In this document: one piece after another, positions 52,965 through 62,021 of the stretch
How positions within the stretch are numbered: position 1 is the first letter of the stretch
How the letters are laid out: every line of letters begins with the position of its first letter
Source: Streptomyces sp. CB01249
GTDB taxonomy: Bacteria > Actinomycetota > Actinomycetes > Streptomycetales > Streptomycetaceae
Direction of reading: 5' to 3'
DNA: 64,000 bases
Assembly: GCF_001905735.1 (NCBI RefSeq)
Contig: NZ_LISW01000010.1
Span: forward strand, 264,591 to 328,590
Notes under the pieces: model-generated
The model's database searches: none
The model's input: only the letters and a program-made list of their open reading frames with translations
What the model was told of the DNA's origin: nothing
Program-made: the position numbers and the translations under genes

Positions 52965-55151
52965 CTACTCTCCGTCGTCCTTGGCAGTGACCGCGCCGTC
53001 CTTGATGTACCGGGCCAGGTTGAGTTCAGGACCGTACTCCTCCCGGACCGACTCCGCCCACAGCGTGGTCTGCGAGCCCTCGTGCTTCACCATTCCCGGG
53101 CTGACCCCGAGCCGGAAACCCCCGGGCAGCGGTTTGCCGTCCCGGTACGGCAGGAAGTCCAGCGGCGAAGGCCCGTCGGAGGCGTACACCGCGCAGTCCG
53201 ACAGCACGGCGACCGGATACTGCCCCGTCGCGGCCGCCAGCCGGACCATCTTGCGGTGCATGTTGATCCGGGCCCGCGAGATGACGGTCGCCCGGATGTC
53301 GGGGCGCCAGGTGGGCCTGCTCAGCGCGGGCCACGGCTTGCCGGGCCGCCACCCGCCACCGCGCGGCCGCTCCCGCAGCTTGCCGATGCCGCCCTTGACC
53401 GTCGCCTTGACCGCCGACAGCACGACCGCCAACTGCGGATCACGGTCCCGGTACCCCTCCATCGCCGCCAGGAACGCATCGGGCGCCAGCCCGTCGGCCA
53501 CACCCAGGTCGGCCATGGTCGCCACGTACGCGTCGCGCAGCCGCTTGTACCAGCCGTCCAGATAGCGCCCGTTGGCCGGACGCACCCACGCCTCGACGGG
53601 CGCCACCTCGTAGCCGAGCTCCACCGCGTACGCCACCGTCGGCGTCGCGTACCAGGCGGGCCCCTCCGGGCGGTCGCCCTTCGGCGTGAACGGGTTCGGC
53701 AGCAGGTCCCCGTCGAGCCGCCGCCACTCCTTGCCGATCACGACGTGCGACGGATCGACGTGCGACAGGTCCACCAGCCAGGAGCCGGGCAGCGCCGGGT
53801 CGAACGCGGGGCTGTTCACATGCACGGGCGCCTCCAGGCCGACGACCGCCCCGTTGGCGGCCGCGCCGAAGGCGAGGTTGACGTCGATGCCGACCAGATG
53901 GCGCTTCAGGCACTCGTCGTCGGTGAGGGGCCGCGCCCAGTCGTACGCCTCCTCGAACAGCATCTCGGCCGGGCCGCGCTGGTGGAAGCGGGGCAGGTCC
54001 GCGAGGAGCGGGTGCCCGTCGGGGGCCTCGCAGGGGGCGCATTCGACGGGCTCGGAGCCCAGCGAGCCGGGGTTGCGCTCGCTGTGCCGCTTGCCGTCCG
54101 CGTCGGGCGCGCTCGCCCGGGTCGGCGGGTGCAGCGAGGTCATGAGTTCCAGCCCGGTGACGGCGGTGGAGCCCCGGGGCGTCATCACGCGCGAGGCGTA
54201 CGTGCCCAGCAGCCGTACGAGTTCGGCCGGCGGGAGCTGCGCGGCACCGTTCCAGTGCCGGACGTCGAGCGCGTTCCAGGCCGGGATGCAGAGCTGGACA
54301 CAACTGCGGCGCGAGCCGCGCGCGGGCCGGTAGATCCGGGCCCAGGGGCCGAAACCGCGCCGGGTCAGCTTCCACTCCGCCCGCGCCAGCTGCTTGAGCA
54401 CCTTGTGGTCCTCCGGCAGCCGTCCGGCCAGGCCCTCCTCCCGCGACAGCCGTACGGGGAGCCCGAACCGCTCGCACGCCGCCTCGGTGAGGACGAGCAG
54501 CGGATCGGCGTCCTGGCCGCTGGGGTGCAGCCGCTCGGCACCGAGGCGCCCTTCGCCCAGGGCCCATTCCACCAGCGCGGGCAGCGACTTGGCGGGCACG
54601 TCGAGCACCAGCCCGCCCACGCAGTACGCGAACACCTCACCGCCGTCCGCGTCGACCACGGCGAGCGGCCCGTGCTCGTACGAGGAGGCGTCGGCCCGGG
54701 GCGTACGGGGCACGGGGACGGGTCCTGCGGCAGGAGCGGCAGGTTCGGTAACGACTGTTTCGGCGGGCGCGGGGTGGACAGGCGCGGGGTCGGCGGGCGC
54801 CTCGACAGCGGGCGCGAAGGTTTCGGCGACCTCGGCGACCTCGACGGACTCCGTGGCCTCGGCGGCCTCCGCGACCGGCGCGGCCACCGCCTCCTCCGGA
54901 TACCGGGCGGCGAGCCCCTCGAGCAGCCGGGCGTACGCGGCGCGCTTCGGCGGCCGGGGCTCGCTGCGCCCGGACTCCCAGTTGCCGACCGACTCGCGGC
55001 GGCTCTTCAGCGCCTTCGCGACCTGGTCCTGACTCAGCCCCGCGGCCTCGCGCAGCCTCTTGCGTTCGGCCGGCGGCGGCAGCGGGTCCTGCGCGATCTG
55101 CTCCAGCAGCGCGTCCACCGCGCTGAACAGCAGCTGCTCCTCGTGGGACAA
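52965..55151 (-). CDS. tap: Telomere-associated protein Tap
   Basis: The protein is about 728 residues. It opens with an XRE-type helix-turn-helix (ERKRLREAAGLSQDQVAKAL, SRRESVGNWESGRSEPRPPK), then an Ala/Glu/Pro linker (about 80-150), then a large domain with VGLEAPVHVNSPAFDPALPG and GGIGKLRERPRGGGW. Tap binds the telomeric 3' overhang and recruits Tpg. Length agrees with known Tap (about 740). I prefer the TTG at 55151, giving MSHEEQLLFSAVDALLEQ with GAGG 8 nt upstream; a GTG at 55160 and an ATG at 55223 are in frame and possible. Confidence 0.9.
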   Translation of the reverse strand: MSHEEQLLFSAVDALLEQIAQDPLPPPAERKRLREAAGLSQDQVAKALKSRRESVGNWESGRSEPRPPKRAAYARLLEGLAARYPEEAVAAPVAEAAEATESVEVAEVAETFAPAVEAPADPAPVHPAPAETVVTEPAAPAAGPVPVPRTPRADASSYEHGPLAVVDADGGEVFAYCVGGLVLDVPAKSLPALVEWALGEGRLGAERLHPSGQDADPLLVLTEAACERFGLPVRLSREEGLAGRLPEDHKVLKQLARAEWKLTRRGFGPWARIYRPARGSRRSCVQLCIPAWNALDVRHWNGAAQLPPAELVRLLGTYASRVMTPRGSTAVTGLELMTSLHPPTRASAPDADGKRHSERNPGSLGSEPVECAPCEAPDGHPLLADLPRFHQRGPAEMLFEEAYDWARPLTDDECLKRHLVGIDVNLAFGAAANGAVVGLEAPVHVNSPAFDPALPGSWLVDLSHVDPSHVVIGKEWRRLDGDLLPNPFTPKGDRPEGPAWYATPTVAYAVELGYEVAPVEAWVRPANGRYLDGWYKRLRDAYVATMADLGVADGLAPDAFLAAMEGYRDRDPQLAVVLSAVKATVKGGIGKLRERPRGGGWRPGKPWPALSRPTWRPDIRATVISRARINMHRKMVRLAAATGQYPVAVLSDCAVYASDGPSPLDFLPYRDGKPLPGGFRLGVSPGMVKHEGSQTTLWAESVREEYGPELNLARYIKDGAVTAKDDGE

Positions 55152-55349
55152 AACGATCACCTCGTGCGCCACCCTATCGAACCGCTCAATGGAACACTCA
55201 TGGATGTCACACGGATTGCGCATACTCGGTCGGCGTCACTGGAACCGGGATTCAGCCCGGCTGGAGACGACCGGACCGTTTTCCCGCATCCGGCGACCGG
55301 ACCGGAGCGACCAGGAGTCCGCTCGGTAGCTGGAGCTCCGGACAGAGAA

Positions 55350-55672
55350 CCGCAGGTCACGCCCCTGACCAGGGGGTGGAGCGACCGAAGCGACCCATCG
55401 GTCAGATATATGCAGCCATTGGCGTGTGCGCGCGTGTGCGTCATATATAGAAAGCTTCGGTCGCTTCAGTCGCTTTTCCGTCGGCCGTACGACTGTGACC
55501 TGCGGATTCGCGGACACCGCGGGGAGCGACCGACAGACCGGGCCGCGGAGGGGCCCGGTCGCTGAGTCGCTGCGGGCACGTTTCGATGCGCACATCAGTT
55601 CTGCCGCATGAGCCTCTACTCCCCCGTGGGTTTCGCTAATCTGATTTTGCGAGTTGAGTCGCTTCAGTCGCT
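55350..55672. other. Replication origin A: iteron array with GTCGCT core
   Basis: The order is CCGCAGGTCA (55350-55359), inverted iterons AGCGACCGAAGCGACC (55380-55395) and an AT-rich core with alternating GTGTGCG (about 55404-55450). Direct iterons TTCGGTCGCTTCAGTCGCTT (55456-55475) and TGACCTGCGG (55496-55505) follow, then more iterons at 55557-55571 and 55654-55672. The inner parts form a large inverted arrangement around the core. It directly precedes a primase-polymerase gene, so a bidirectional origin with initiator-binding iterons is the natural reading. Confidence 0.8.
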
Positions 55673-55686
55673 GATGGGGGAAGTGA

Positions 55687-56802
55687 ATGGCAGCTGAACT
55701 GCGGGTCTCGCGCGGCGACTCACGGCAGTTCACGGGGTCTGAGCCGGTCGCCGCGCGGCCTTTGACGACGGCGTGGTGGTGCGCGCGCCAGGGGTGGCCG
55801 GTTCACCCTCTTGCGCCGGGCCGCAAGACACCGGTGGCCAACTGCGAGGCATGCCGCCGCCCGGACCACGACCGCGCCCGGTGCGGCTGTCTGCGTGCGG
55901 GCCGCTGGTGCCACGGGTTCCACGCCGCGACGCTCGACCTCGACCGGATCGGGCAGTGGTGGAGTATCCGCCCGGACCTCGGGGTCGGCGTCGCCACCGG
56001 CCCGGCGGGCCTCGTCGTCATCGACGTCGACGCACACGCCCGCAAACTCCCGCGCCGGGACCGCCTGTTGCCGGGCGTCGGGATAGCCACCGGAATCGAC
56101 CTGACCGGCCTGGCCAACGGCTTCCACACCCTGGGCCTGCTGGCCGCCCTGCGCGGCGCCATCAGCCCCGCGGACGACGCGTCCACGCTCCGGGTCCGCA
56201 CCCCGTCGGGCGGCATGCACGTCTGGTACCGCAACGACGGCGGCCACCGCTGGCAGTGCTCGGCCGGTTCGGGCAGCGGGCGGGCCCTCGCCTGGCAGGT
56301 CGACGTCCGGGCGCACGGCGGGTACATCGTCGCGCCCGGCACCGTCACCGCGGCCGGGACCTACCGCCCGGTCGGAGCCGTACGCACCCCCGCCCCGCTG
56401 CCCGCCTGGCTCGCCCGGGAGCTCCAGCGCACCGGCCACCTGCCCACCAGCCCCGCACCGGGGCCGAGACCCGTGCCGCCCCGGGCCCGGCAGGCGGTGC
56501 TCGCGGCGGGCGGCCGGTCCGACGCACCGGGCGAGCGCCTGCTGACGGGCCTCCTCGCCGAGGTCGCCGCCTGCGCGTCCGTGCCCGAGGGCGCCGCGTT
56601 CTCCGAGAAGCTGAACCGGGCCGCGTACACGGCGGGTGGTCTCGTCGCCGCCGGACACCTCTCCGAGGACGAGGCGGTACGGCAGTTGCGGGAGGCCGCC
56701 GGGCTGGCCCGCCCGGACCAGGAGCGGCGGAGCCTCGCCATCATCCGGAGCGGGCTGGGCGCGGGGCGGTTGCGGCCACTGGCCCTCGGAGGGCGCGCGT
56801 GA
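55687..56802 (+). CDS. Primase-polymerase (prim-pol) of replicon A
   Basis: The 371-residue protein has a zinc-binding cluster (NCEACRRPDHDRARCGC then WCHGFHAA) and the prim-pol catalytic acidic pair in GLVVIDVDAHAR. The downstream His segment GGMHVWYRNDGG and LAWQVDVRAHGGYIVAPGT complete the AEP-type fold. It should synthesise primers and probably recognise the iterons just upstream. The ATG at 55687 follows GGGGGAAG. Its stop overlaps the helicase start (GTGA). A paralogue is at 62632-63717. Confidence 0.87.
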   Translation: MAAELRVSRGDSRQFTGSEPVAARPLTTAWWCARQGWPVHPLAPGRKTPVANCEACRRPDHDRARCGCLRAGRWCHGFHAATLDLDRIGQWWSIRPDLGVGVATGPAGLVVIDVDAHARKLPRRDRLLPGVGIATGIDLTGLANGFHTLGLLAALRGAISPADDASTLRVRTPSGGMHVWYRNDGGHRWQCSAGSGSGRALAWQVDVRAHGGYIVAPGTVTAAGTYRPVGAVRTPAPLPAWLARELQRTGHLPTSPAPGPRPVPPRARQAVLAAGGRSDAPGERLLTGLLAEVAACASVPEGAAFSEKLNRAAYTAGGLVAAGHLSEDEAVRQLREAAGLARPDQERRSLAIIRSGLGAGRLRPLALGGRA

Positions 56803-58307
56803 GTGCGGACCAGGACAGAGTGCTGCCCTCACCCTCCTTCGACGTACGGGCCGTGGCCGCGCAGATCCTCGCCCAGCCCGTACCCCCGACCCGGCAACGC
56901 GACGACGCGTCCACGCCGTACGCCACGTCGGACGGGCTGCTCCCCGACACCCTCACCGACCGGGGCAACGCCAAGCTGTTCGTCAGGCTCTACTGCAACG
57001 ACTACCGGCATGTGCCCGGCATCGGCTGGTTCCGCTGGGACGGCACCCGCTGGCAGTTCGACGAGGACGACACGGTGATGTGGTCCGCGGGCGACCTGGC
57101 GGAATCCCTCGCCACCACCGACCCGCGCGGCGTCTTCACCCCGGCCGCGCTCCAGCAGCACCGGCGGCGCACGCTGAGCACGAGCGGGATGAACGCGATG
57201 CTGACCCAGGCCAGGTCCGCCCCGGGCATGGTCCTCAACGCGGCGCTCCTGGACGCCGATCCGTACGCGCTGTGCACTCCGGCGGGCGTGGTGGACCTGC
57301 GGACCGGCTTCATCCGCCCCGCCGAGCCCACGAAGGACTTCCACTCCCGCTCGACCTCGGCGGCGCCCCAGGCGATGCCCACACCGCGCTGGGACCGCTT
57401 CCTGGCCGACACCTTCGGCGAGGGCCCGGACGGCGAGGAGATGATCTCCTTCCTCCAGCTGCTGCTCGGCTACTCCATCACCGGTGACGTCGGCGGCCAG
57501 GTCATGCCGTTCCTGTTCGGCTCCGGCAAGAACGGCAAGTCGGTCCTGCTGGACGTCCTGATGAAGCTCCTGCGGGACTACGCGGACGCGGCGCCGCCCG
57601 GCTTCCTGATGTCACGCCCGTACGAGGGCCACCCCACGGACCTCGCCGAACTGCACGGCCGGCGGGTCATCGTGTGCAGCGAGGTCAAGCCGGGCGACCG
57701 CTTCGACGAGGCCCGGGTCAAGCTCCTGACCGGCGGGGACCGGATCAAGGCCCGCCGGATGCGGCAGGACTTCTTCAGCTTCGAACCGACCCACAAGATG
57801 TGGCTGCTGGGCAACCACCGCCCCGAAGTCGGCACGGGCGGCTTCGCGTTCTGGCGGCGCATGCGTCTCATCCCGTTCGAACGCGTCGTCTCGGACCACC
57901 GCAAGATCGACAACCTCGCGGACATCCTGGTCACCCAGGAGGGACCGGGCATCCTCAACTGGCTGATCGAGGGCGCCCGTCGCTACCTGGGCGGCGACAA
58001 GGACCTCTCGGGGCCAGAGAGGGTACGGATCGCGACGACCGTGTACGCGGAGACCGAGGACCACACCGGACGGTTCGTCGGCGAGACCTGTCGGCTCGAC
58101 GCCGGGCTCCGCGCCGAACAAGCACACCTCTACGCGGCGTACAAGCGCTGGTGCCAGAATGAGGGCGTTCCGGCGATTTCGTCGCGAGCCTTCGCGGCGC
58201 ACATCCGCGAAGTGGTGGGGCTGGCATCACCGAAGGAAATGATCTTTTCCAACCAGCGCAAGTACTACCCGGGCATCGGCCTGCTCGCGGACGAGGAGAC
58301 AGTATGA
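56799..58307 (+). CDS. Superfamily 3 replicative helicase of replicon A (P4/D5 type)
   Basis: The 502-residue protein has the D5-type N-terminal region (LTDRGNAKLFVRLYCNDYRH, GIGWFRWDGTRWQFDEDD). The SF3 ATPase follows, with Walker A FLFGSGKNGKSVLLDVL, HPTDLAELHGRRVIVCSEVK, and sensor-like THKMWLLGNHRPEVGTGG. It would unwind the origin for the prim-pol encoded immediately upstream, with which it overlaps by 4 nt. Together they mimic the fused phage P4-type primase-helicase, split into two chains. Confidence 0.92.
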   Translation: MSADQDRVLPSPSFDVRAVAAQILAQPVPPTRQRDDASTPYATSDGLLPDTLTDRGNAKLFVRLYCNDYRHVPGIGWFRWDGTRWQFDEDDTVMWSAGDLAESLATTDPRGVFTPAALQQHRRRTLSTSGMNAMLTQARSAPGMVLNAALLDADPYALCTPAGVVDLRTGFIRPAEPTKDFHSRSTSAAPQAMPTPRWDRFLADTFGEGPDGEEMISFLQLLLGYSITGDVGGQVMPFLFGSGKNGKSVLLDVLMKLLRDYADAAPPGFLMSRPYEGHPTDLAELHGRRVIVCSEVKPGDRFDEARVKLLTGGDRIKARRMRQDFFSFEPTHKMWLLGNHRPEVGTGGFAFWRRMRLIPFERVVSDHRKIDNLADILVTQEGPGILNWLIEGARRYLGGDKDLSGPERVRIATTVYAETEDHTGRFVGETCRLDAGLRAEQAHLYAAYKRWCQNEGVPAISSRAFAAHIREVVGLASPKEMIFSNQRKYYPGIGLLADEETV

Positions 58308-58696
58308 GCGCCCTCATCGCAGAAGACGAGATCGTCCACGAGGTCGACCTCGTGTGGCTTGAGGACATCACCGTGCTCGACTACGTCCGTCAGAGCCTGG
58401 ACCGCCTCCCGACCCGCCGGGGCAAGCCCGCCTACCACCGCGACGGGAGAATGGTCGGCTACGCCCTTCTCGGCCCGAAGGCCAAGCCGTCGCGCTCCTC
58501 GGGCACCTTCCGGCGCCGGGTGTTCTGGCTCCTCCCCCACGACCGGGACACCGAACCCGACGGCCTGTACGCGCGGGGCGCACCGGCCGAAGCCGTGGAC
58601 GTACGGACGCTTGCCCCGGGCAGCAAGGGGCACAAGACCGAGCGTTCGGAGGGCGGCCCGATGTCGTCGGCGGCCGCCCGGGAACTTCAGCCATAG
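58304..58696 (+). CDS. Small protein of unknown function in the replicon A operon
   Basis: The 130-residue protein overlaps the helicase stop by 4 nt (ATGA), so it is a genuine third gene of the operon. It has an acidic start (LIAEDEIVHEVDLVWLEDI) and a basic middle (GPKAKPSRSSGTFRRRVFWL) but no recognised domain. A role in copy control or origin binding is possible from context only. Confidence 0.65.
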   Translation: MSALIAEDEIVHEVDLVWLEDITVLDYVRQSLDRLPTRRGKPAYHRDGRMVGYALLGPKAKPSRSSGTFRRRVFWLLPHDRDTEPDGLYARGAPAEAVDVRTLAPGSKGHKTERSEGGPMSSAAARELQP

Positions 58697-58746
58697 CGGT
58701 ACGCCCACGGCGGTTCCTAGTCCGGATCCGGGCCAGGATGGTTAAA

Positions 58747-58768
58747 AAACAGCACGTCCGGTATATTT
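58747..58768. promoter_or_regulatory. ARE-like site at a flavin monooxygenase promoter
   Basis: AAACAGCACGTCCGGTAT matches the left half of the twin element at 49744 (AAACAGCACGAGCGGTAT) at 16 of 18 positions. It lies about 42 bp upstream of the GTG at 58810, placing this enzyme under the same regulators as the cluster although it sits among replication genes. Confidence 0.6.
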
Positions 58769-58809
58769 CTGCGCGTCGGGGGACAACCGCGGACAGGGAG
58801 GGCACCGCC

Positions 58810-60306
58810 GTGCAGGGGGAACATCTCATCCAAGCCCACGTGCTCGTCGCGGGAGGAGGCCCCGTCGGCCTGCTCATGGCGGCCGAACTCGCGGCGTACG
58901 GCGTCGACACCGTAGTGCTCGAACCCAGGACCGAGGTCTCCGACCAGCCCAAGGCGACCACGCTGCACGCCCGCGCGGTGCAGTCCCTGGCGCGGCGCGG
59001 CCACCTCCCGGGCCCACCCCAACCCTCGTACGCCGCCGAACCCGCCACCAGCGCCTTCCACTTCGCGGGGCTCCCCGGCCTGACCATCACCGCTCCCCCG
59101 GACGAACCGGAACCGGTCCTGAAGTGCGCCCAGGCCGTCCTGGAACGGCACTTGGAGGCCCGGGCGCGCGCCGCCGGAGCCCGTATCCTGCGCGGCCGCC
59201 GTCTCACCGACGCGGTCCAGGACGCGGACGGGGTACGGGTCACGGCCGAGGGCCCCGAGGGGCCTGAGCAGTTCCACGCCGGGTACCTGGTCGGGGCGGA
59301 CGGCGCCCGCAGCACGGTCCGCGCCCGGGTGGGCATCGAGTCGGACACCTTTCCGGCGACGGTGTCCGCGCTGATGGGGACCGTGACTCTGGCCGATCCG
59401 GGTGCCCTGCCCAAGGGGTGGCACCGCACGCCGCGCGGCTGGATCGTCGCCAAGCACGACGGGGACCGCACCCATCTGCGGACGCTCAACTGCGCCGGCG
59501 CCCACCCGGACCGGCACCGGCCCGTCACGCTGGAGGAGCTGCACCGCGAGGTGGCGCACCTCGCGGGCCGGGACATCGCGATGCACTCCCCGCACTGGCT
59601 GAGCCGCTTCAGCGACTTCGCCCGCCTGGCCCGCACGTTCGCCCGGGGACGAGTCTTCCTGGTCGGCGACGCCGCGCACGTCCACTTCCCCATCGGCGGC
59701 CAGGGCCTGAGCACCGGCGTGCTCGACGCGCTGAACCTGAGCTGGAAGCTCGCCCTGGCGGTGCACGGCTCGGCGGGCCCCGCCCTGCTGAGCAGCTACG
59801 ACGCCGAACGCCGGCCGCTCGCCCGCCGCGTGATCGAAGGCACCCTGGCCCAGCTCGCCCTGATGCGCCCCGGCCCCGAAGCGGACGCCCTGCGCACGGT
59901 GTTCACCGGCCTGCTCGCGGACAAGGGCGGGAGCGGTCACCTCAGCGGCCTGATCAGCGCCCAGGACACCGTCCTGCCCGACCCCACCGGCGCGGGCGGA
60001 CCGGCCGCGGGGACGTACCTGGGCAACACCGCGCTCAGCACCCCGGACGGCGACACCGACGTCATCCGCCTGCTGCACGACGGGCGGCCGCTCCTGCTGC
60101 TGCTCGGCGAGAAGGCAGCCCGCCACCAGGAGGAGGCCCGGGCCTGGGCAGGGATCCTGCGCACCGTCGAGGTACGGCCCACGCCATGCGTGCCGTACGA
60201 AGCGGCGCTGCTGAGGCCCGACGGCTACCTCGCCTGGGTCCCCGGAGACGGCGGCCTGCGGCAGGTCCTGACGGCGTACTTCGGCCCGGGCGCCCCGGCC
60301 GGGTGA
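58810..60306 (+). CDS. FAD-dependent monooxygenase 2
   Basis: The 498-residue class A flavin monooxygenase has VLVAGGGPVGLLMAAELAAYG, the DG motif YLVGADGARSTVRARVG and the GD motif VFLVGDAAHVHFPIGGQGLS. A C-terminal thioredoxin-like part (about 390-498) follows. It belongs to the aromatic polyketide hydroxylase group like the enzyme at 32117-33820 but is shorter and clearly divergent. I choose the GTG at 58810; the frame is open further upstream, but that would put the operator-like site inside the gene. Confidence 0.88.
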   Translation: MQGEHLIQAHVLVAGGGPVGLLMAAELAAYGVDTVVLEPRTEVSDQPKATTLHARAVQSLARRGHLPGPPQPSYAAEPATSAFHFAGLPGLTITAPPDEPEPVLKCAQAVLERHLEARARAAGARILRGRRLTDAVQDADGVRVTAEGPEGPEQFHAGYLVGADGARSTVRARVGIESDTFPATVSALMGTVTLADPGALPKGWHRTPRGWIVAKHDGDRTHLRTLNCAGAHPDRHRPVTLEELHREVAHLAGRDIAMHSPHWLSRFSDFARLARTFARGRVFLVGDAAHVHFPIGGQGLSTGVLDALNLSWKLALAVHGSAGPALLSSYDAERRPLARRVIEGTLAQLALMRPGPEADALRTVFTGLLADKGGSGHLSGLISAQDTVLPDPTGAGGPAAGTYLGNTALSTPDGDTDVIRLLHDGRPLLLLLGEKAARHQEEARAWAGILRTVEVRPTPCVPYEAALLRPDGYLAWVPGDGGLRQVLTAYFGPGAPAG

Positions 60307-60337
60307 GAGCGGCGGACGCCGGGGCGCCCCGCTGCTG

Positions 60338-61009
60338 TCAGCTCGCGGTCTCCAGGACATCGCGCAGGTCGGCCGCCTTCACGGCCTCCGCGTACACCTT
60401 TGCGCCCCGGGACTCGGACAGGTCGAGCGAGGCCAGCACGGACGGCACCACCGCGCTGGGCAGCAGATGCCGCATCAGGGCGGACACCCTCACCACCAGG
60501 TCGCGGTACTCGCACACGGCCTGCGACATGGACTGGATGCCGGCGAAGGAGCCCACGATGACCTCGGCCGTCTCCGGCGGCGAGATGTGCGGCAGCAACT
60601 CGCCCTGGGCCTGCGCCTGCTGGAGCAGGTCGAGACCGACCTCGCCCCACCGCAGGAACGGGCCGCTCCGGTCGAGGTTCTGCGTCAGCTGGTCCATCGT
60701 CAGCCGGACACCCGCCCGGACCATCGGGTCGGTCTGGAGGCGGTGCGCCTGGAGCATCACGACGTCCACGACCTCCTGCACCTTGGACGCGCGGATCGGC
60801 ACGATGATCCGCTGGTCCTGCTCGGAGAGGACGCCCTGGGCCAGGTCTTCCTTGGAGTGGAAGTGGAAGTACAGCGCGCCCTTGGTCACCCCCGCCTCGG
60901 TGAGGATCTGGGAGATCGTGGCCGCTTGGTACCCCTGCTCCTCAAAGATCTTGGCAGCCGCCGAAAGAATCGTCTGCCGGGTACGGATGGCCCGCAGCTG
61001 CTCAGCCAC
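60338..61009 (-). CDS. Gamma-butyrolactone receptor, ArpA/ScbR type
   Basis: The 223-residue TetR protein has the canonical receptor N-terminus (RAIRTRQTILSAAAKIFEEQ, GYQAATISQILTEAGVTKGA, LYFHFHSKEDLAQGVL) and a ligand domain with TDPMVRAGVRLTMDQLTQNL and FLRWGEVGLDLLQQAQAQGE. These fit true receptors better than the other two TetR proteins here. It should repress until the AfsA-made signal binds. An operator-like site 47 bp upstream suggests autoregulation. The gene is convergent with the flavin monooxygenase and divergent from the NmrA-like gene. Confidence 0.92.
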   Translation of the reverse strand: MAEQLRAIRTRQTILSAAAKIFEEQGYQAATISQILTEAGVTKGALYFHFHSKEDLAQGVLSEQDQRIIVPIRASKVQEVVDVVMLQAHRLQTDPMVRAGVRLTMDQLTQNLDRSGPFLRWGEVGLDLLQQAQAQGELLPHISPPETAEVIVGSFAGIQSMSQAVCEYRDLVVRVSALMRHLLPSAVVPSVLASLDLSESRGAKVYAEAVKAADLRDVLETAS

Positions 61010-61055
61010 TGTGTCTCCTCCCTCCTCGGGGTGGTCGAACGTGGGGGGATAAATA

Positions 61056-61077
61056 AACCGTCCAGTTCGTATCTTAC
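61056..61077. promoter_or_regulatory. ARE-like site at the receptor promoter
   Basis: It begins AAACCGTCCAGT and ends CGTATCTTA, near-identical in layout to the afsA site at 51093-51114. It lies between the divergent receptor gene (start 61009) and NmrA-like gene (start 61135), so it could control both. Confidence 0.6.
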
Positions 61078-61134
61078 AGGCCGGCCTCTTCCCTCCACCC
61101 TCGTCGGGGAAATGTCCGGCAGGAAAGGGAAACC

Positions 61135-62001
61135 ATGATCCTCGTCACGGGCGCAACCGGGACGATCGGCCGTGAAGTGCTCCGCCGCCTCCCCTCGGAC
61201 CGGCCCGTACGCATCATGGCCAGGCACCCCGAGCGGGTCACCGACGCCCCTCCGGCCGCCCGGATCGTCCACGGAGACTTCACCGACCCCGCCTCCCTGA
61301 CGGACGCTCTGCACAACGTCCACACAGCCTTCCTGGTCACAAATCCCGACGGGGACGACGACACGCGCTTCCTGGACCCGGCCCGCGCGGCCGGCGTCCG
61401 GCACATCGTCAAGCTCTCGGCGGCCGCCGTCACGGACCCCGCCGCCGACGACCTGATCACCCGTCGCCAGCGCCACAACGAGGGCCTGCTGCGCGCCTCG
61501 GGCATCGGCTGGACCCTGCTGCGCCCCCGCGCCTTCATGTCCAACACCCTGTCCTGGGCCCGCTCGATCCGCTCCGGCCAGGTTGTACGCGCCCCGTACG
61601 GCACGTCCGCGAACGCCTGCGTCGATCCCGGGGACGTCGCGGAGGTGGCAGCCCTGGCCCTCACCGGCCGGGACCGGGACCACTCGGGCGAGGCCTACAC
61701 CCTGACCGGCCCTCAGGCCCTGTCGGCCGCCGAACAGACGGCCCAGCTCGCCGAGCTCCTCGGCCTGCCGCTGCGCTTCGAGGAGCTGAGCCCCCAGCAG
61801 GCCCGTACGGGCCTGGAAGCGCGCTACCCGGCCGATATCGCCTCCGCGCTCCTGGAGAGCGCCAGACGGCAGCACAGCGGCTCCAAGGCGGTCGTGGATC
61901 CCACCCTCCCCGGCCTGCTCGGGCGCCCGGCCCGGACGTACCGCGACTGGGCATCCGACCACCTGGACGCGTTCCGGCCCGACCCCACCGCCGGCAACTA
62001 G
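61135..62001 (+). CDS. NmrA-like NAD(P)-binding protein 2
   Basis: The 288-residue protein has the glycine motif ILVTGATGTIGREVLRRLPS, HTAFLVTNPDGDDDTRFLDP, HIVKLSAAAVTDPAA and WTLLRPRAFMSNTLSWARSI. This matches NmrA/HSCARG-like reductases. It is divergent from the butyrolactone receptor gene and shares its operator-like site. By analogy to reductases that flank receptor genes in other Streptomyces it may complete signal synthesis or tailor the polyketide; the choice is open. Confidence 0.82.
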   Translation: MILVTGATGTIGREVLRRLPSDRPVRIMARHPERVTDAPPAARIVHGDFTDPASLTDALHNVHTAFLVTNPDGDDDTRFLDPARAAGVRHIVKLSAAAVTDPAADDLITRRQRHNEGLLRASGIGWTLLRPRAFMSNTLSWARSIRSGQVVRAPYGTSANACVDPGDVAEVAALALTGRDRDHSGEAYTLTGPQALSAAEQTAQLAELLGLPLRFEELSPQQARTGLEARYPADIASALLESARRQHSGSKAVVDPTLPGLLGRPARTYRDWASDHLDAFRPDPTAGN

Positions 62002-62021
62002 GGACCGGGGACCGTAGCCCG

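Noticed and set aside
55404..55450. Telomere-like palindromes near tap-tpg
   Set aside because: The inverted arrangement is centred on iterons and an AT-rich core next to a prim-pol gene, which fits an internal origin; no GC-rich terminal fold-back series is present.
52371..55565. A 1064-codon plus-strand open frame opposite tpg and tap
   Set aside because: Antisense of two well-recognised genes, with low-complexity composition; it also runs through the terminator and origin region.
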